From: Flavobacteriales bacterium UBA3431
GTDB lineage: Bacteria; Bacteroidota; Bacteroidia; Flavobacteriales; Schleiferiaceae
Direction: 5' to 3'
Length of the DNA stretch: 9,935 nucleotides
Assembly: GCA_002381225.1 (NCBI GenBank)
Contig: DFSS01000051.1
Location: forward strand, 6,139 to 16,073
Part shown: positions 1 to 6,936 of the stretch, in pieces
Layout of the letters: each line of letters opens with the position of its first letter
Position numbering within the stretch: position 1 is the stretch's first letter
Program-made: the position numbers and the translations under genes
Notes under the pieces: model-generated
Told to the model about the DNA's origin: nothing
The model's input: only the letters and a program-made list of their open reading frames with translations
Database searches by the model: none

Positions 1-323
1 GGCAATGCAATCAACTGTGCGCGCTCTTCGTTCTCCACTTCCTGAAGGGCCGTGGCAAGCAGATTGAGCCGCTCTTTGATGTCCGCGCTTTGCGCCTTCA
101 TGCCTTCGGCCTCCGCGGCCTTCCCCTCCCGGAAAAGTAGACCGATGGATTTGGCAAGCTTGTTGGACTCCGCTTGCAGATTTTCCGTTTCCGCCTGGAC
201 CTGACGGCGGCGCTCATTCAGAGAGAGCAGGGCGTCAATGGCCGGACGCGCATCGAGGTTGCGCTTGGCGAGTGCCGAGATGACGCCTTCTGCGTCGTGC
301 CGAATGGTGGTAAGTTGTAGCAT
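1..323 (-). CDS. serS: Seryl-tRNA synthetase, N-terminal part (cut by window edge)
   Basis: SerS charges tRNA-Ser with serine in the cytoplasm. Only the first 107 codons are present; the rest lies beyond base 1. The visible protein begins MLQLTTIRHD, then has the family's pattern of an N-terminal helix with a KRN motif, an LNERRR segment and an LQAESNKLAKSIG segment, followed by a highly charged helix rich in Glu, Lys and Ala. This is the long antiparallel coiled-coil arm (roughly residues 28-107) that contacts the tRNA-Ser variable arm. The catalytic class II domain is outside the window. The ATG at 323 is the natural start because it matches the family N-terminus. There is no clear Shine-Dalgarno sequence. 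The gene follows rpmA on the same strand, but a terminator hairpin lies directly in front of it, so it may depend on read-through or its own overlapping promoter. Confidence 0.93.
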   Translation of the reverse strand, partial: MLQLTTIRHDAEGVISALAKRNLDARPAIDALLSLNERRRQVQAETENLQAESNKLAKSIGLLFREGKAAEAEGMKAQSADIKERLNLLATALQEVENEERAQLIAL

Positions 324-334
324 AGTGTAAAACT

Positions 335-369
335 AAAAAACCCCCTGAAGCTTTAAAGGCGACAGGGGG
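335..369 (-). terminator. Rho-independent terminator after rpmA
   Basis: Bases 341-347 (CCCCCTG) pair perfectly with 363-369 (CAGGGGG) around a 15-base loop. Read on the minus strand the hairpin is followed by six T (335-340), so it terminates the leftward rplU-rpmA transcript. It sits 24 bases past the rpmA stop and its T-run ends only 12 bases before the serS start codon. A near-direct repeat of 11 bases (gtgtaaaaYta at 325-335 and 385-395) flanks the hairpin. Confidence 0.85.
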
Positions 370-392
370 AATGTTTGAAGTCGTGTGTAAAA

Positions 393-665
393 TTAGGCTT
401 CGCCCCCTTCAGTGAAAGGAACAACCGAGACAAAACTCTTATTGCCAGCCTTCTTTTTGAATTCGACCATACCGTGCTCGAGGGCGTACAGCGTGTGGTC
501 CTTACCCATACCAACATTCTTGCCGGGGTGGTGGGACGTACCGCGCTGACGGACGATGATGTTGCCGGCCAAAGCAGGTTGACCGCCGTAAATCTTTACG
601 CCGAGTCGTTTGCTTTCTGATTCGCGGCCGTTCTTGGAACTACCTACACCTTTTTTGTGTGCCAT
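393..665 (-). CDS. rpmA: 50S ribosomal protein L27
   Basis: L27 is a small basic protein of the large ribosomal subunit whose flexible N-terminus reaches the peptidyl transferase centre. The protein is 90 residues, the usual length. It begins MAHKKGVGSSKNGR, the nearly invariant L27 signature, and continues with GVKIYGGQ, RQRGT and the NVGMGKDHTLYAL block. There is no extra cleavable N-terminal leader of the kind found in Firmicutes. It starts 13 bases after the rplU stop codon with no strong Shine-Dalgarno sequence, so it is surely co-transcribed with rplU. The transcript probably ends at the hairpin at 335-369. Confidence 0.98.
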   Translation of the reverse strand: MAHKKGVGSSKNGRESESKRLGVKIYGGQPALAGNIIVRQRGTSHHPGKNVGMGKDHTLYALEHGMVEFKKKAGNKSFVSVVPFTEGGEA

Positions 666-678
666 GGCTTGTCAGATT

Positions 679-1053
679 TTATGCTTCAGCAGCAACGTCT
701 TCCGTTGCCTCCGCTTTTTTGGTTGCTTTTTTCTTTGGAGCAGACAATTTAATGTCTGAAATCAAGATCTGGGTCATCGGCTGGCGATGGCCGGTCTTCT
801 TGTCGTAGCCCTTACGGCGCTTCTTCTTGAAGATGATCACTTTGTCGGCCTTTACATGGCTCAAGATGCTCGCGGTAACCGAAGCACCTTCGATAACGGG
901 GGCGCCGACGGTGATGCCGTTCTTGTCTTCGCCGAGCAATACGCGATCAAACGTGAGTTTGTCGCCCTCATTGCCGGCCAGACGGTGAACGTACACGCGC
1001 TGGTCTTTTTGCACTTTGTATTGCAGCCCTGCTATTTCTACGATGGCGTACAT
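679..1053 (-). CDS. rplU: 50S ribosomal protein L21
   Basis: L21 binds 23S rRNA in the large subunit. The protein is 124 residues. Residues 1-103 are the conserved core: MYAIVEIAGLQYKV at the start, LTFDRVLL near residue 35, and the basic IIFKKKRRKGYDKKTGHRQ block near residues 73-91 followed by the TQILI strand. The last 20 or so residues are a tail of Lys, Ala and Glu beyond the normal end of about 103 residues. Similar low-complexity tails are seen in some Bacteroidetes L21 proteins. The gene is first in the rplU-rpmA operon and has a well-formed promoter about 25 bases upstream. It diverges from the M16 peptidase operon. Confidence 0.97.
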   Translation of the reverse strand: MYAIVEIAGLQYKVQKDQRVYVHRLAGNEGDKLTFDRVLLGEDKNGITVGAPVIEGASVTASILSHVKADKVIIFKKKRRKGYDKKTGHRQPMTQILISDIKLSAPKKKATKKAEATEDVAAEA

Positions 1054-1077
1054 GTGTACAATGTTTAGTTAAGGGGT

Positions 1078-1108
1078 GCAAAGATACGCGGAAAACCTAT
1101 ACGCAAAA
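1078..1108 (-). promoter_or_regulatory. Bacteroidetes-type promoter of rplU-rpmA
   Basis: On the minus strand the sequence TATCTTTGC (1086 down to 1078) fits the Bacteroidetes -7 consensus TAnnTTTG exactly. A TTTTG element (1108 down to 1104) lies 17 bases upstream, fitting the -33 TTG element. Transcription would start roughly at 1070-1073, giving a leader of about 20 bases before the rplU ATG at 1053. The match is direct; use of the promoter is inferred. Confidence 0.75.
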
Positions 1109-1112
1109 GCCC

Positions 1113-1140
1113 TTTGGTCCAAATTCCTCGGAGAACTTTG
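1113..1140 (+). promoter_or_regulatory. Possible promoter of the M16 peptidase operon
   Basis: On the plus strand GAACTTTG (1133-1140) matches seven of eight positions of the Bacteroidetes -7 box, with TTTG (1113-1116) 16 bases upstream as a possible -33 element. The TTTG is part of the odd palindrome TTTGG-T-CCAAA (1113-1123). The -7 box lacks the first T and the leader would be about 130 bases, so this is a weak candidate. No better match occurs between 1087 and 1278. Confidence 0.25.
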
Positions 1141-1278
1141 ACCTCCGGGGCGGATAAAATCCTCTGGGCGCGTTGTAACTTCACGGCCACAATGCTCTAG
1201 ACGACCTCTTTGGCCTTGTTTTTGCGCATTGACAAACCCAAATCATCGCCCGGTCACGGGCCTCATTCAATCAATCCC

Positions 1279-2607
1279 ATGAAGCACCCCTCCCTACTCT
1301 TAGCTGCAGGTTTGGCTTGTATGGCGTATTCAGCCCAGGGCCAAATTGCCTTTGAAGAGTACGACCTCGAAAACGGTCTGCATGTTATCCTGCACCAGGA
1401 CAACTCGACGCCCATTGTGGCAGTCAGCGTATTGTACCACGTAGGTTCCAAAAACGAAGAAACCAACCGCACGGGCTTTGCCCACTTTTTTGAGCACTTG
1501 CTTTTTGAAGGCTCCGAAAACATTGGACGTGGTGAGTACATGAAACTCATCCAAGCCAATGGCGGTACCCTCAATGCGAATACGATGCAGGACCGCACCT
1601 TCTACTTCGAAATCCTGCCCTCCAACAATTTGGAGCTCGGCTTGTGGATGGAGTCTGAGCGCATGCTGCACGCCAAGGTCGACCAGACGGGCGTGGAAAC
1701 CCAGCGCGAAGTCGTCAAGGAAGAGAAGCGCATGCGCGTGGACAACCAACCCTATGGCTCTTGGAGCGCGGAAATGTTCAAGCGCGCCTTCCCGGACCAC
1801 CCCTACAACTGGGCGGTCATTGGTTCCATGGACGACCTGAACGCCGCCCAAACGGAGGACTATGTCAACTTCTACCAGAAATTCTATATCCCGAACAATG
1901 CGACGTTGAGCATTGCAGGTGATTTGGACCCCGCCGAGGCCAAGGTGTGGATTGAGAAGTACTTCGGTACCATTCCCGCCGGAGAACCCGTGGTGCACCC
2001 GAGCAAAAATGCTTCGGCCCTTACTGGGGAGATTCAGGATACCATTTTTGACAACATTCAGATTCCTGCCATTTTCGCCGGTTACCGTATGCCTGGTCAG
2101 GCAGACAAGGATGCCTATGCTTTGCAGATGCTGACTACCGCCTTGAGCGATGGTCCCTCGTCCCGTTTGTCCATGCGCATGGTGGACCAAGACCAGTCTG
2201 CGCTGCAGGTGGTGGCCTTCCCGTATGCATTGGAGGACCATGGCATCTTCATCACCCTTGCACTCGTGAATGGCGAATTCACCACGGCGGACGTTTTGGG
2301 TACGATGGATGAGGAGATTGTCCGCATCCAAAACGAATTGTTGAGCGAAAAAGAATTCGAAAAAGTCCTGAACAAGGTCGAAGCGGATTTCATCACGCAG
2401 AACGGATCGGTTTCCGGGATTGCGGAGTCTCTGGCGAATTACCATGTTTACTTCGGTGATGCCAACCTCATTAACACGGAGATCGAGCGCTACCGCTCCG
2501 TCACCCGCGAGGATATCCAACGTGTCGCCAAAACCTATTTGCAGCCTTCTAACCGTGTGGTCTTGACCTATTTGCCCAAGCCCAGCGCCAATCCCTCTGT
2601 CGAATAA
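1279..2607 (+). CDS. Exported M16 family zinc metallopeptidase, catalytic subunit
   Basis: This 442-residue protein is an M16B-type (insulinase/processing-peptidase-like) protease. A signal peptide fits residues 1-21 (KHP, then a Leu/Ala-rich core, cut near AQG-Q), placing it in the periplasm or outside. The inverted zinc motif HFFEH is at residues 69-73 (His69, Glu72 as catalytic base, His73), and the third zinc ligand is Glu148 or Glu149 in EVVKEEKR. The C-terminal half has the second M16 domain, including SSRLSMRM near residue 300, but lacks the Tyr that normally completes the Arg/Tyr substrate-binding pair. That pair is found in the next gene, whose ATG overlaps this stop (TAATG), which suggests a heterodimer. 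The ATG at 1279 was preferred over an in-frame TTG at 1210 because it gives a proper signal peptide. Natural substrates are unknown. Confidence 0.93.
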   Translation: MKHPSLLLAAGLACMAYSAQGQIAFEEYDLENGLHVILHQDNSTPIVAVSVLYHVGSKNEETNRTGFAHFFEHLLFEGSENIGRGEYMKLIQANGGTLNANTMQDRTFYFEILPSNNLELGLWMESERMLHAKVDQTGVETQREVVKEEKRMRVDNQPYGSWSAEMFKRAFPDHPYNWAVIGSMDDLNAAQTEDYVNFYQKFYIPNNATLSIAGDLDPAEAKVWIEKYFGTIPAGEPVVHPSKNASALTGEIQDTIFDNIQIPAIFAGYRMPGQADKDAYALQMLTTALSDGPSSRLSMRMVDQDQSALQVVAFPYALEDHGIFITLALVNGEFTTADVLGTMDEEIVRIQNELLSEKEFEKVLNKVEADFITQNGSVSGIAESLANYHVYFGDANLINTEIERYRSVTREDIQRVAKTYLQPSNRVVLTYLPKPSANPSVE

Positions 2608-4667
2608 TGAAACGTATTTTTCTTGCCCTCGCGGCCCTGATGACCTTGAGTGCTGCGGCCCAATTGGATCGTAGTATTCGCCCAACCCCAGCGGAACCTC
2701 GCGTTCCCTCCATTGCTCCCTACACCACCTTTACCTTAAAGAACGGCATGACCGTTTTGGTGGTGGAAGACCACAAACTCCCTCGGGTGTCCATCGGCCT
2801 TTCGATGGATCCTGGACAGCTCTATGAAGGCGATATCGCCGGGGTTTCGGCCTTGACAGGCGACATGCTCTCGGAAGGCACAACCCTACGCGATAAGGCT
2901 AGCTTAGACGAAGCAGTGGACTACATCGGAGCGCGTTTGCGCACCGGTCCCACGGGTGTAAATACCAGCGGCTTGAGCAAATATGCCGACCAGCTCTTCA
3001 GCATTGCGGCCGAAGTGGCCACGAAGCCCGCCTTCCCTGAAGCCTCCTTCGAAAAACTGAAGAACCAGTTAATCACGGGGCTTAAGAACGAGCGCGACAA
3101 CCCCGGCACGATTCGCGGGAATGTCTCACGTGCTTTGCTCTACGGAACCAACCACCCGGCGGGTGAATTGGTCACGGAAGCGACGGTGAACAATGTAGCG
3201 CTCCAAGATTGCCAAACCTTCTACAAGACCTACTGGAAACCCAACATCGCCACCTTGGTGATCGTGGGGGATATTTCGGTCGATCAGGCCCGTCAATTGG
3301 CAGAAACCCATTTTGGCCGCTGGAAAGGCAAATTCAAGAAGGAAGTTATCCATCCCGCTCCCGCCAAACAGGCGAGCACGCGCATCGTACTCGTGAACCG
3401 CGATGCTTCCGTGCAATCGAGCATTGTGGTAACCAACACGATGCAACTCACCGTGGGCCATCCCGATGTGGAAGCCATGGCGGTGATGAACCAGGTATTG
3501 GGTGCGGGCTCTGCGGGCCGTTTGTTCCAAAATCTCCGGGAAAGCAAGGCCTACACCTACGGCGCATACTCCAGTTACGGGACCAGCAAGTACACGACGT
3601 CCTTCAGTGCCGAGGCCGAAGTGCGCAATGCCGTGACGGATTCTGCCGTGGCCGAATTCCTGTATGAACTCAAGCGCATCCGAACCGAACCTATCACCGC
3701 GGACGATCTGCGCGGGGCCAAAAACAACCTGTCTGGAAGCTTCGGCCGTTCGTTGGAAAACCCTGCCACGGTGGCCCGATTTGCGAGCAATATCAAAGAA
3801 TATGAGCTGCCCTCAGACTACTACAACAACTACCTGAAGCGCTTGGAAGCGGTAACCGTCGAGGATGTCCAACGGGTGGCAAACCGCTACATCGAGGAAG
3901 GCCAATTCTTGATTTTGATTGTCGGAAAGGCCCTGGATATTGCTCCTGGCCTGGAGCGCTTGGGCTTCCCCATTGAATACTACACCTTGGATGCGGAGCC
4001 CACTACGGCTCCCGTGGCGACGGTTCCAGCCGGCTTGACGGCTCAAAAAGTCATCGACGCCGCCTTGGCCGCTTTGGGAGGTCGCGAGGCCATGGAAGGC
4101 GTTCAAACCATTGACATTGCCCAAGAAGCAAGCTTGATGGGCATGACCTTGAATTTCCACTCGGTTTATGCGGCGCCCAATTACATCTTCTCCGAGCAAA
4201 AGACACCCATGGGTAGCAGCGTGAAGAAGTACAACGGCGAGAAAGTAGTAGTTCAAGCCAACGGCCAAGACATCCCTGTGGATGAAGCCACGGCCCAAGA
4301 TGTCATCAATGACTCATGGTGTACAGAACTGCTTTTGAGCGGGGGAGAAGGCGGCAATGCCGTGCTCTCTGAAGCTCCGGCCACGGTCAACGATGCTCTT
4401 TGTTACGAACTAGTGGTAACCCTCGGCAGCAACGAAGTGAAGCGGTACTACGATGCAAAGACGGGCCTTTGCGTGCGTCAAAGCCAAGTGGCCCAGACAC
4501 CCCAAGGCGAGCAGGTGATCAATGTGGACTTTGGCGACTACCAGATGGTGGACGGTGTGAAGCTCCCCTTCGTGACCACGGTGCCCCTGCAGCCCGGAAT
4601 GAACCTCGAGGTCAAAACCACCAAGGTGGTCATCAATGCCGAGGTCGACATGAACATTTTCAACTGA
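2607..4667 (+). CDS. Exported M16 family protein, non-catalytic subunit with C-terminal extra domain
   Basis: The 686-residue protein starts with a signal peptide (cut near residue 18, AAA-Q). Residues 37-460 form two M16 domains. Where the zinc motif HxxEH should stand (residues 81-91) there is SALTGDMLSEG, so it cannot bind zinc in the usual way. It keeps the Arg/Tyr signature in the second domain: GSAGRLFQNLRE with Arg305 and Arg311, followed by Tyr316 and Tyr318. In known M16B heterodimers one subunit has the zinc site and the other the Arg/Tyr pair, and these two genes match that split. Residues about 478-686 are an additional domain with beta-rich character and a YYDAKTGL then DYQMVDGVKLP pattern, resembling LolA-like outer-membrane sorting domains; that resemblance is from memory of such tails in Bacteroidetes and is moderately certain. 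The gene is translationally coupled to its upstream partner and ends before a strong terminator. Confidence 0.9.
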   Translation: MKRIFLALAALMTLSAAAQLDRSIRPTPAEPRVPSIAPYTTFTLKNGMTVLVVEDHKLPRVSIGLSMDPGQLYEGDIAGVSALTGDMLSEGTTLRDKASLDEAVDYIGARLRTGPTGVNTSGLSKYADQLFSIAAEVATKPAFPEASFEKLKNQLITGLKNERDNPGTIRGNVSRALLYGTNHPAGELVTEATVNNVALQDCQTFYKTYWKPNIATLVIVGDISVDQARQLAETHFGRWKGKFKKEVIHPAPAKQASTRIVLVNRDASVQSSIVVTNTMQLTVGHPDVEAMAVMNQVLGAGSAGRLFQNLRESKAYTYGAYSSYGTSKYTTSFSAEAEVRNAVTDSAVAEFLYELKRIRTEPITADDLRGAKNNLSGSFGRSLENPATVARFASNIKEYELPSDYYNNYLKRLEAVTVEDVQRVANRYIEEGQFLILIVGKALDIAPGLERLGFPIEYYTLDAEPTTAPVATVPAGLTAQKVIDAALAALGGREAMEGVQTIDIAQEASLMGMTLNFHSVYAAPNYIFSEQKTPMGSSVKKYNGEKVVVQANGQDIPVDEATAQDVINDSWCTELLLSGGEGGNAVLSEAPATVNDALCYELVVTLGSNEVKRYYDAKTGLCVRQSQVAQTPQGEQVINVDFGDYQMVDGVKLPFVTTVPLQPGMNLEVKTTKVVINAEVDMNIFN

Positions 4668-4716
4668 GATTCGGTTTTGAAGGCGAGTTAGGTTGACCCT
4701 AGACGCCGAAACGCAG

Positions 4717-4752
4717 GAAACCCCGAGGCATCGCTTCGGGGTTTCTTTGTTT
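4717..4752 (+). terminator. Rho-independent terminator of the M16 operon
   Basis: GAAACCCCGA (4717-4726) pairs perfectly with TCGGGGTTTC (4736-4745). Three further pairs (G-U, G-C, C-G) leave a loop of three bases. The hairpin is followed on the plus strand by TTTGTTT. It begins 50 bases after the stop of the second M16 gene. No T-run follows it on the minus strand, so it is a poor terminator for the converging eamA-type gene. Confidence 0.88.
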
Positions 4753-4780
4753 AGATAGCATAGTGGGAGCGGTTAACCTG

Positions 4781-5659
4781 TTATTTGGCTGGCCGATTCA
4801 CCATCCAAACCCCTACTAAGATGGTGACCATGCCCAAGTAGTGGTTGAAAGCCAACTCCTCGCCAAACAGCAATCCCCAGCCCAGTGCCACAATGGGAAT
4901 GACATAGGTGGTCGAAGCGGCAAAGAGGGGTGTCGTCATGGCAATTAATCGGTTGAATACCACCATCGAGAGACTGGTGCCGACCATGCCCAAAAAAGCG
5001 ATGGCCGCGAGGCTGCTCCACATTTCGGGGCTTCCCGTGAATTGGGCAGGAAAGTCCGTGGCCCACAGAATGCCTACGGAAGGAACAGAGGCGCCCAACA
5101 TGGCAAATAGGGTAATCGCTCGGGGGGATAAATGCTTCAAGCGGTCGCCAATGGTGTTGATGCTCACGCCGTAGCATGCCGCCGCCAAAACAGCGAGGAG
5201 GAGGTAGGGCCAATGTTGGCCAACACTCGAATGGTTGTCCAAGGGATTGATCAGAACCAAAGCACCTAAGAACCCGACCGCCACACCCAACGCTCGAAGT
5301 AGTTTAAGTTTTCGACCAAATACAAGCAGTCCAAAAAGCAAGGTAAACAGCGGCGTCATGGAATTCGTGATGCCCACCACCCCTGAGGGGACATGGGCTA
5401 CCGCAACCGGAAAAAGCAGGTAGGGAATGGAGTTGCCCAACAAGGCAACAACCAGCAAGGATGGAATGTCGGCGCGCCGGAACTCTCGGAGGTTGGGCCA
5501 AGCAAAGCTTAGGGTCAACAGGGCAGCAAACAGAATGCGTGCTGCGCCAATTTGAACGGCCGTGAAGGCGATCAGGGCGTGCTTCATTAAAATGAACGAG
5601 GATCCCCACACCAATACAAGGGCAGTAAACATGATCCAAGGAAGGAGGGAGCGATTCAT
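4781..5659 (-). CDS. EamA family (DMT superfamily) membrane transporter
   Basis: This 292-residue integral membrane protein has about ten hydrophobic segments arranged as two EamA repeats, the usual length and layout for drug/metabolite transporters of the inner membrane. Family marks include VWGSSFILMK in the first helix, AARILFAALL in the second, the Pro-rich PSGVVGITNSMTPLFT stretch near residues 91-106 ending the first repeat, and TTPLFAASTTYVIPIVA near residues 242-258 in the second. The substrate cannot be told from sequence; relatives export amino acids, metabolites or drugs. The open frame extends upstream to 5851, but that would overlap the divergent ctaA gene. The ATG at 5659 gives the typical MNRSLLPW family start just before helix one, so it was chosen. 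The start lies 7 bases beyond a -7 box, suggesting an almost leaderless mRNA. Confidence 0.9.
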   Translation of the reverse strand: MNRSLLPWIMFTALVLVWGSSFILMKHALIAFTAVQIGAARILFAALLTLSFAWPNLREFRRADIPSLLVVALLGNSIPYLLFPVAVAHVPSGVVGITNSMTPLFTLLFGLLVFGRKLKLLRALGVAVGFLGALVLINPLDNHSSVGQHWPYLLLAVLAAACYGVSINTIGDRLKHLSPRAITLFAMLGASVPSVGILWATDFPAQFTGSPEMWSSLAAIAFLGMVGTSLSMVVFNRLIAMTTPLFAASTTYVIPIVALGWGLLFGEELAFNHYLGMVTILVGVWMVNRPAK

Positions 5660-5666
5660 AGGGTGC

Positions 5667-5685
5667 CAAAGGTAGATTACCTTTG
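5667..5685. promoter_or_regulatory. Back-to-back -7 promoter boxes forming a perfect inverted repeat
   Basis: The sequence is CAAAGGTA-GAT-TACCTTTG: two perfect 8-bp arms around 3 bases. The right arm (5678-5685) reads TACCTTTG on the plus strand and ends 5 bases before the ctaA ATG at 5691. The left arm (5674 down to 5667) reads TACCTTTG on the minus strand and ends 7 bases before the transporter ATG at 5659. Both match the Bacteroidetes -7 consensus TAnnTTTG. No convincing -33 TTG was found at 17-23 bases from either box. The same dyad could instead, or also, be an operator. Confidence 0.6.
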
Positions 5686-5690
5686 CATCC

Positions 5691-6779
5691 ATGCCACATT
5701 CCCCGACGACGAAATGGACGGCCGTATTGCGCCGGTTATTGCAAGCCTCGATTATCCTGACCCTATTGGTGATTTTGGCGGGGTCTGTGGTCCGAATGAC
5801 CGGCAGTGGCATGGGTTGCCCGGATTGGCCCACGTGCTTTGGTCTGATCATCCCTCCAACTCAAGAGGCGCAAGTCACTTGGAGTCCTAAAACGTTCTAT
5901 GGCCAGGGCCAAATGATCGTCCGAAATGACACCTTGTGGATGGCCCAAGAGGCTTTCACGAGCGGACAGTCTTACGACCGAGCACATTGGGCCGCGTACA
6001 CCCGGCACGACTATGCCGTTTTCAACCCGGTGCACACCTGGATTGAATACATCAATCGCTTGCTCGGGGCATTGTTGGGATTTCCCGTTCTCTTGGCGAC
6101 AGGTTGGACCTTGTTTCGCAGCAAATCCCACCCCAAATGGGCGTTGACCATGGTGGCCGCATTGCTCGTCTTGGGGTTTGAGGCTTGGCTCGGAAAAGTC
6201 GTGGTCGATGGCAACCTGATTCCCCATCAAATCACCTACCATATGGCGGGTGCCTTTGCGCTTCTGGGATTACTCACTGCCGTGTACCGGAGCGTTTCGT
6301 CCGAATGGGAACTTCATGCACTCCGCGCGGAACGTGAGGTAGAGGGTCTGGAGGCAGACCGCCGGGCGGCCTACCCCTTGTTTATGGGATTGATTGCCCT
6401 CTTGAGCGTTCAAATTATCCTTGGTACGCAGGTGCGAGAAGAGGTGGATGCGCTTGTGAAAGCATTCGGTCTTTATGCGGATCGTAGCGATTGGGTGGCA
6501 CAACTTCCCGTGGGATTGCTGGTTCACCGAAGCTTCAGCCTCTTGATTTTGGCTCTGTCCTATTACCTCTACCGCAAAACGGCGGGATTGGGTGGACTCA
6601 AGGTTCGTGCGGCCTTCGTCTTGTATGCTCTGTTGGCCGAAACCGCTTTGGGTGCAGCCATGTATTATTTTGCCATTCCACGTATTCTTCAACCGGTGCA
6701 TCTGCTCCTAAGTGCGGTGTCGTGGTTCCTCTTGGTGGATGGCGCGTTCAAGGCATGGTTGATGCTGAGAAAAGGCTAG
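5691..6779 (+). CDS. ctaA: Heme A synthase, COX15/CtaA family
   Basis: CtaA/COX15 oxidises the C8 methyl of heme O to a formyl group, giving heme A for aa3-type cytochrome oxidases, in the cytoplasmic membrane. The 362-residue protein has about eight membrane helices in two four-helix halves. After helix one comes RMTGSGMGCPDWPTCFG with a Cys pair (Cys43, Cys49), as in CtaA proteins with an extracytoplasmic disulfide. A loop of about 60 residues then leads to HTWIEYINR (His115, Glu119, Asn122, Arg123). Other likely heme ligands are His184 (helix four), His279 in LLVHR (helix six) and His337 in LQPVHLLL (helix eight). The family motif EXXHR is here EYIN-R, with Asn replacing His. The ATG at 5691 is the only ATG before helix one and sits directly behind a -7 box. 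No other oxidase assembly gene is adjacent within the window. Confidence 0.92.
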   Translation: MPHSPTTKWTAVLRRLLQASIILTLLVILAGSVVRMTGSGMGCPDWPTCFGLIIPPTQEAQVTWSPKTFYGQGQMIVRNDTLWMAQEAFTSGQSYDRAHWAAYTRHDYAVFNPVHTWIEYINRLLGALLGFPVLLATGWTLFRSKSHPKWALTMVAALLVLGFEAWLGKVVVDGNLIPHQITYHMAGAFALLGLLTAVYRSVSSEWELHALRAEREVEGLEADRRAAYPLFMGLIALLSVQIILGTQVREEVDALVKAFGLYADRSDWVAQLPVGLLVHRSFSLLILALSYYLYRKTAGLGGLKVRAAFVLYALLAETALGAAMYYFAIPRILQPVHLLLSAVSWFLLVDGAFKAWLMLRKG

Positions 6780-6811
6780 GTGGCCAGGCGGCTGGCTAGG
6801 GAAAAGCATCA

Positions 6812-6834
6812 GAAAACTTCAGCGCGCCGCGAAG
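6812..6834 (-). terminator. Possible weak terminator downstream of gldD
   Basis: CTTC (6817-6820) and GCG (6822-6824) pair with CGC (6828-6830) and GAAG (6831-6834), a seven-pair stem with one bulged base and a three-base loop. On the minus strand it is followed by TTTT (6816-6813). It lies about 100 bases beyond the gldD stop in the gap between the converging ctaA and gldD genes. That gap (6780-6936) holds no convincing gene. Confidence 0.35.
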
Positions 6835-6936
6835 GTCCACCAACGCGAGCCTCCATGAAAGAGATGAAACGTTTAGGCAACAAGGCCCTCAGCGCCTCGC
6901 CATAGCCTACCATCTATACAGCCTTTCGGAAGCCCC

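Noticed and set aside
1127..1147. Short hairpin CTCGGAG/CTCCGGG in the rplU-M16 gap
   Set aside because: Only about five good pairs around a nine-base loop and no T-run; not distinguishable from chance.
1210..1278. An in-frame TTG start 69 bases upstream of the M16 peptidase ATG
   Set aside because: It would place a polar, Pro-rich segment in front of an otherwise normal signal peptide. The ATG at 1279 gives the usual export signal.
1330..2685. A 451-codon open frame on the minus strand opposite the first M16 gene
   Set aside because: It has no recognisable domain and is low in family-like motifs, and it lies fully opposite a gene with clear M16 motifs and a signal peptide. Long antisense frames are common in GC-rich coding DNA with strong codon bias.
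3813..4298. A 161-codon open frame on the minus strand opposite the second M16 gene
   Set aside because: Its poly-Val N-terminus comes from antisense reading of Tyr/Asn codons in the real gene; no domain and no independent support.
5660..5851. Upstream extension of the EamA transporter by 64 codons
   Set aside because: It would overlap the start of ctaA on the other strand and adds a segment without membrane or family character; the family start is at 5659.
6780..6936. Possible small gene between ctaA and gldD
   Set aside because: Only a 16-codon open frame (start at 6855) is visible, with no ribosome-binding site or recognisable product.
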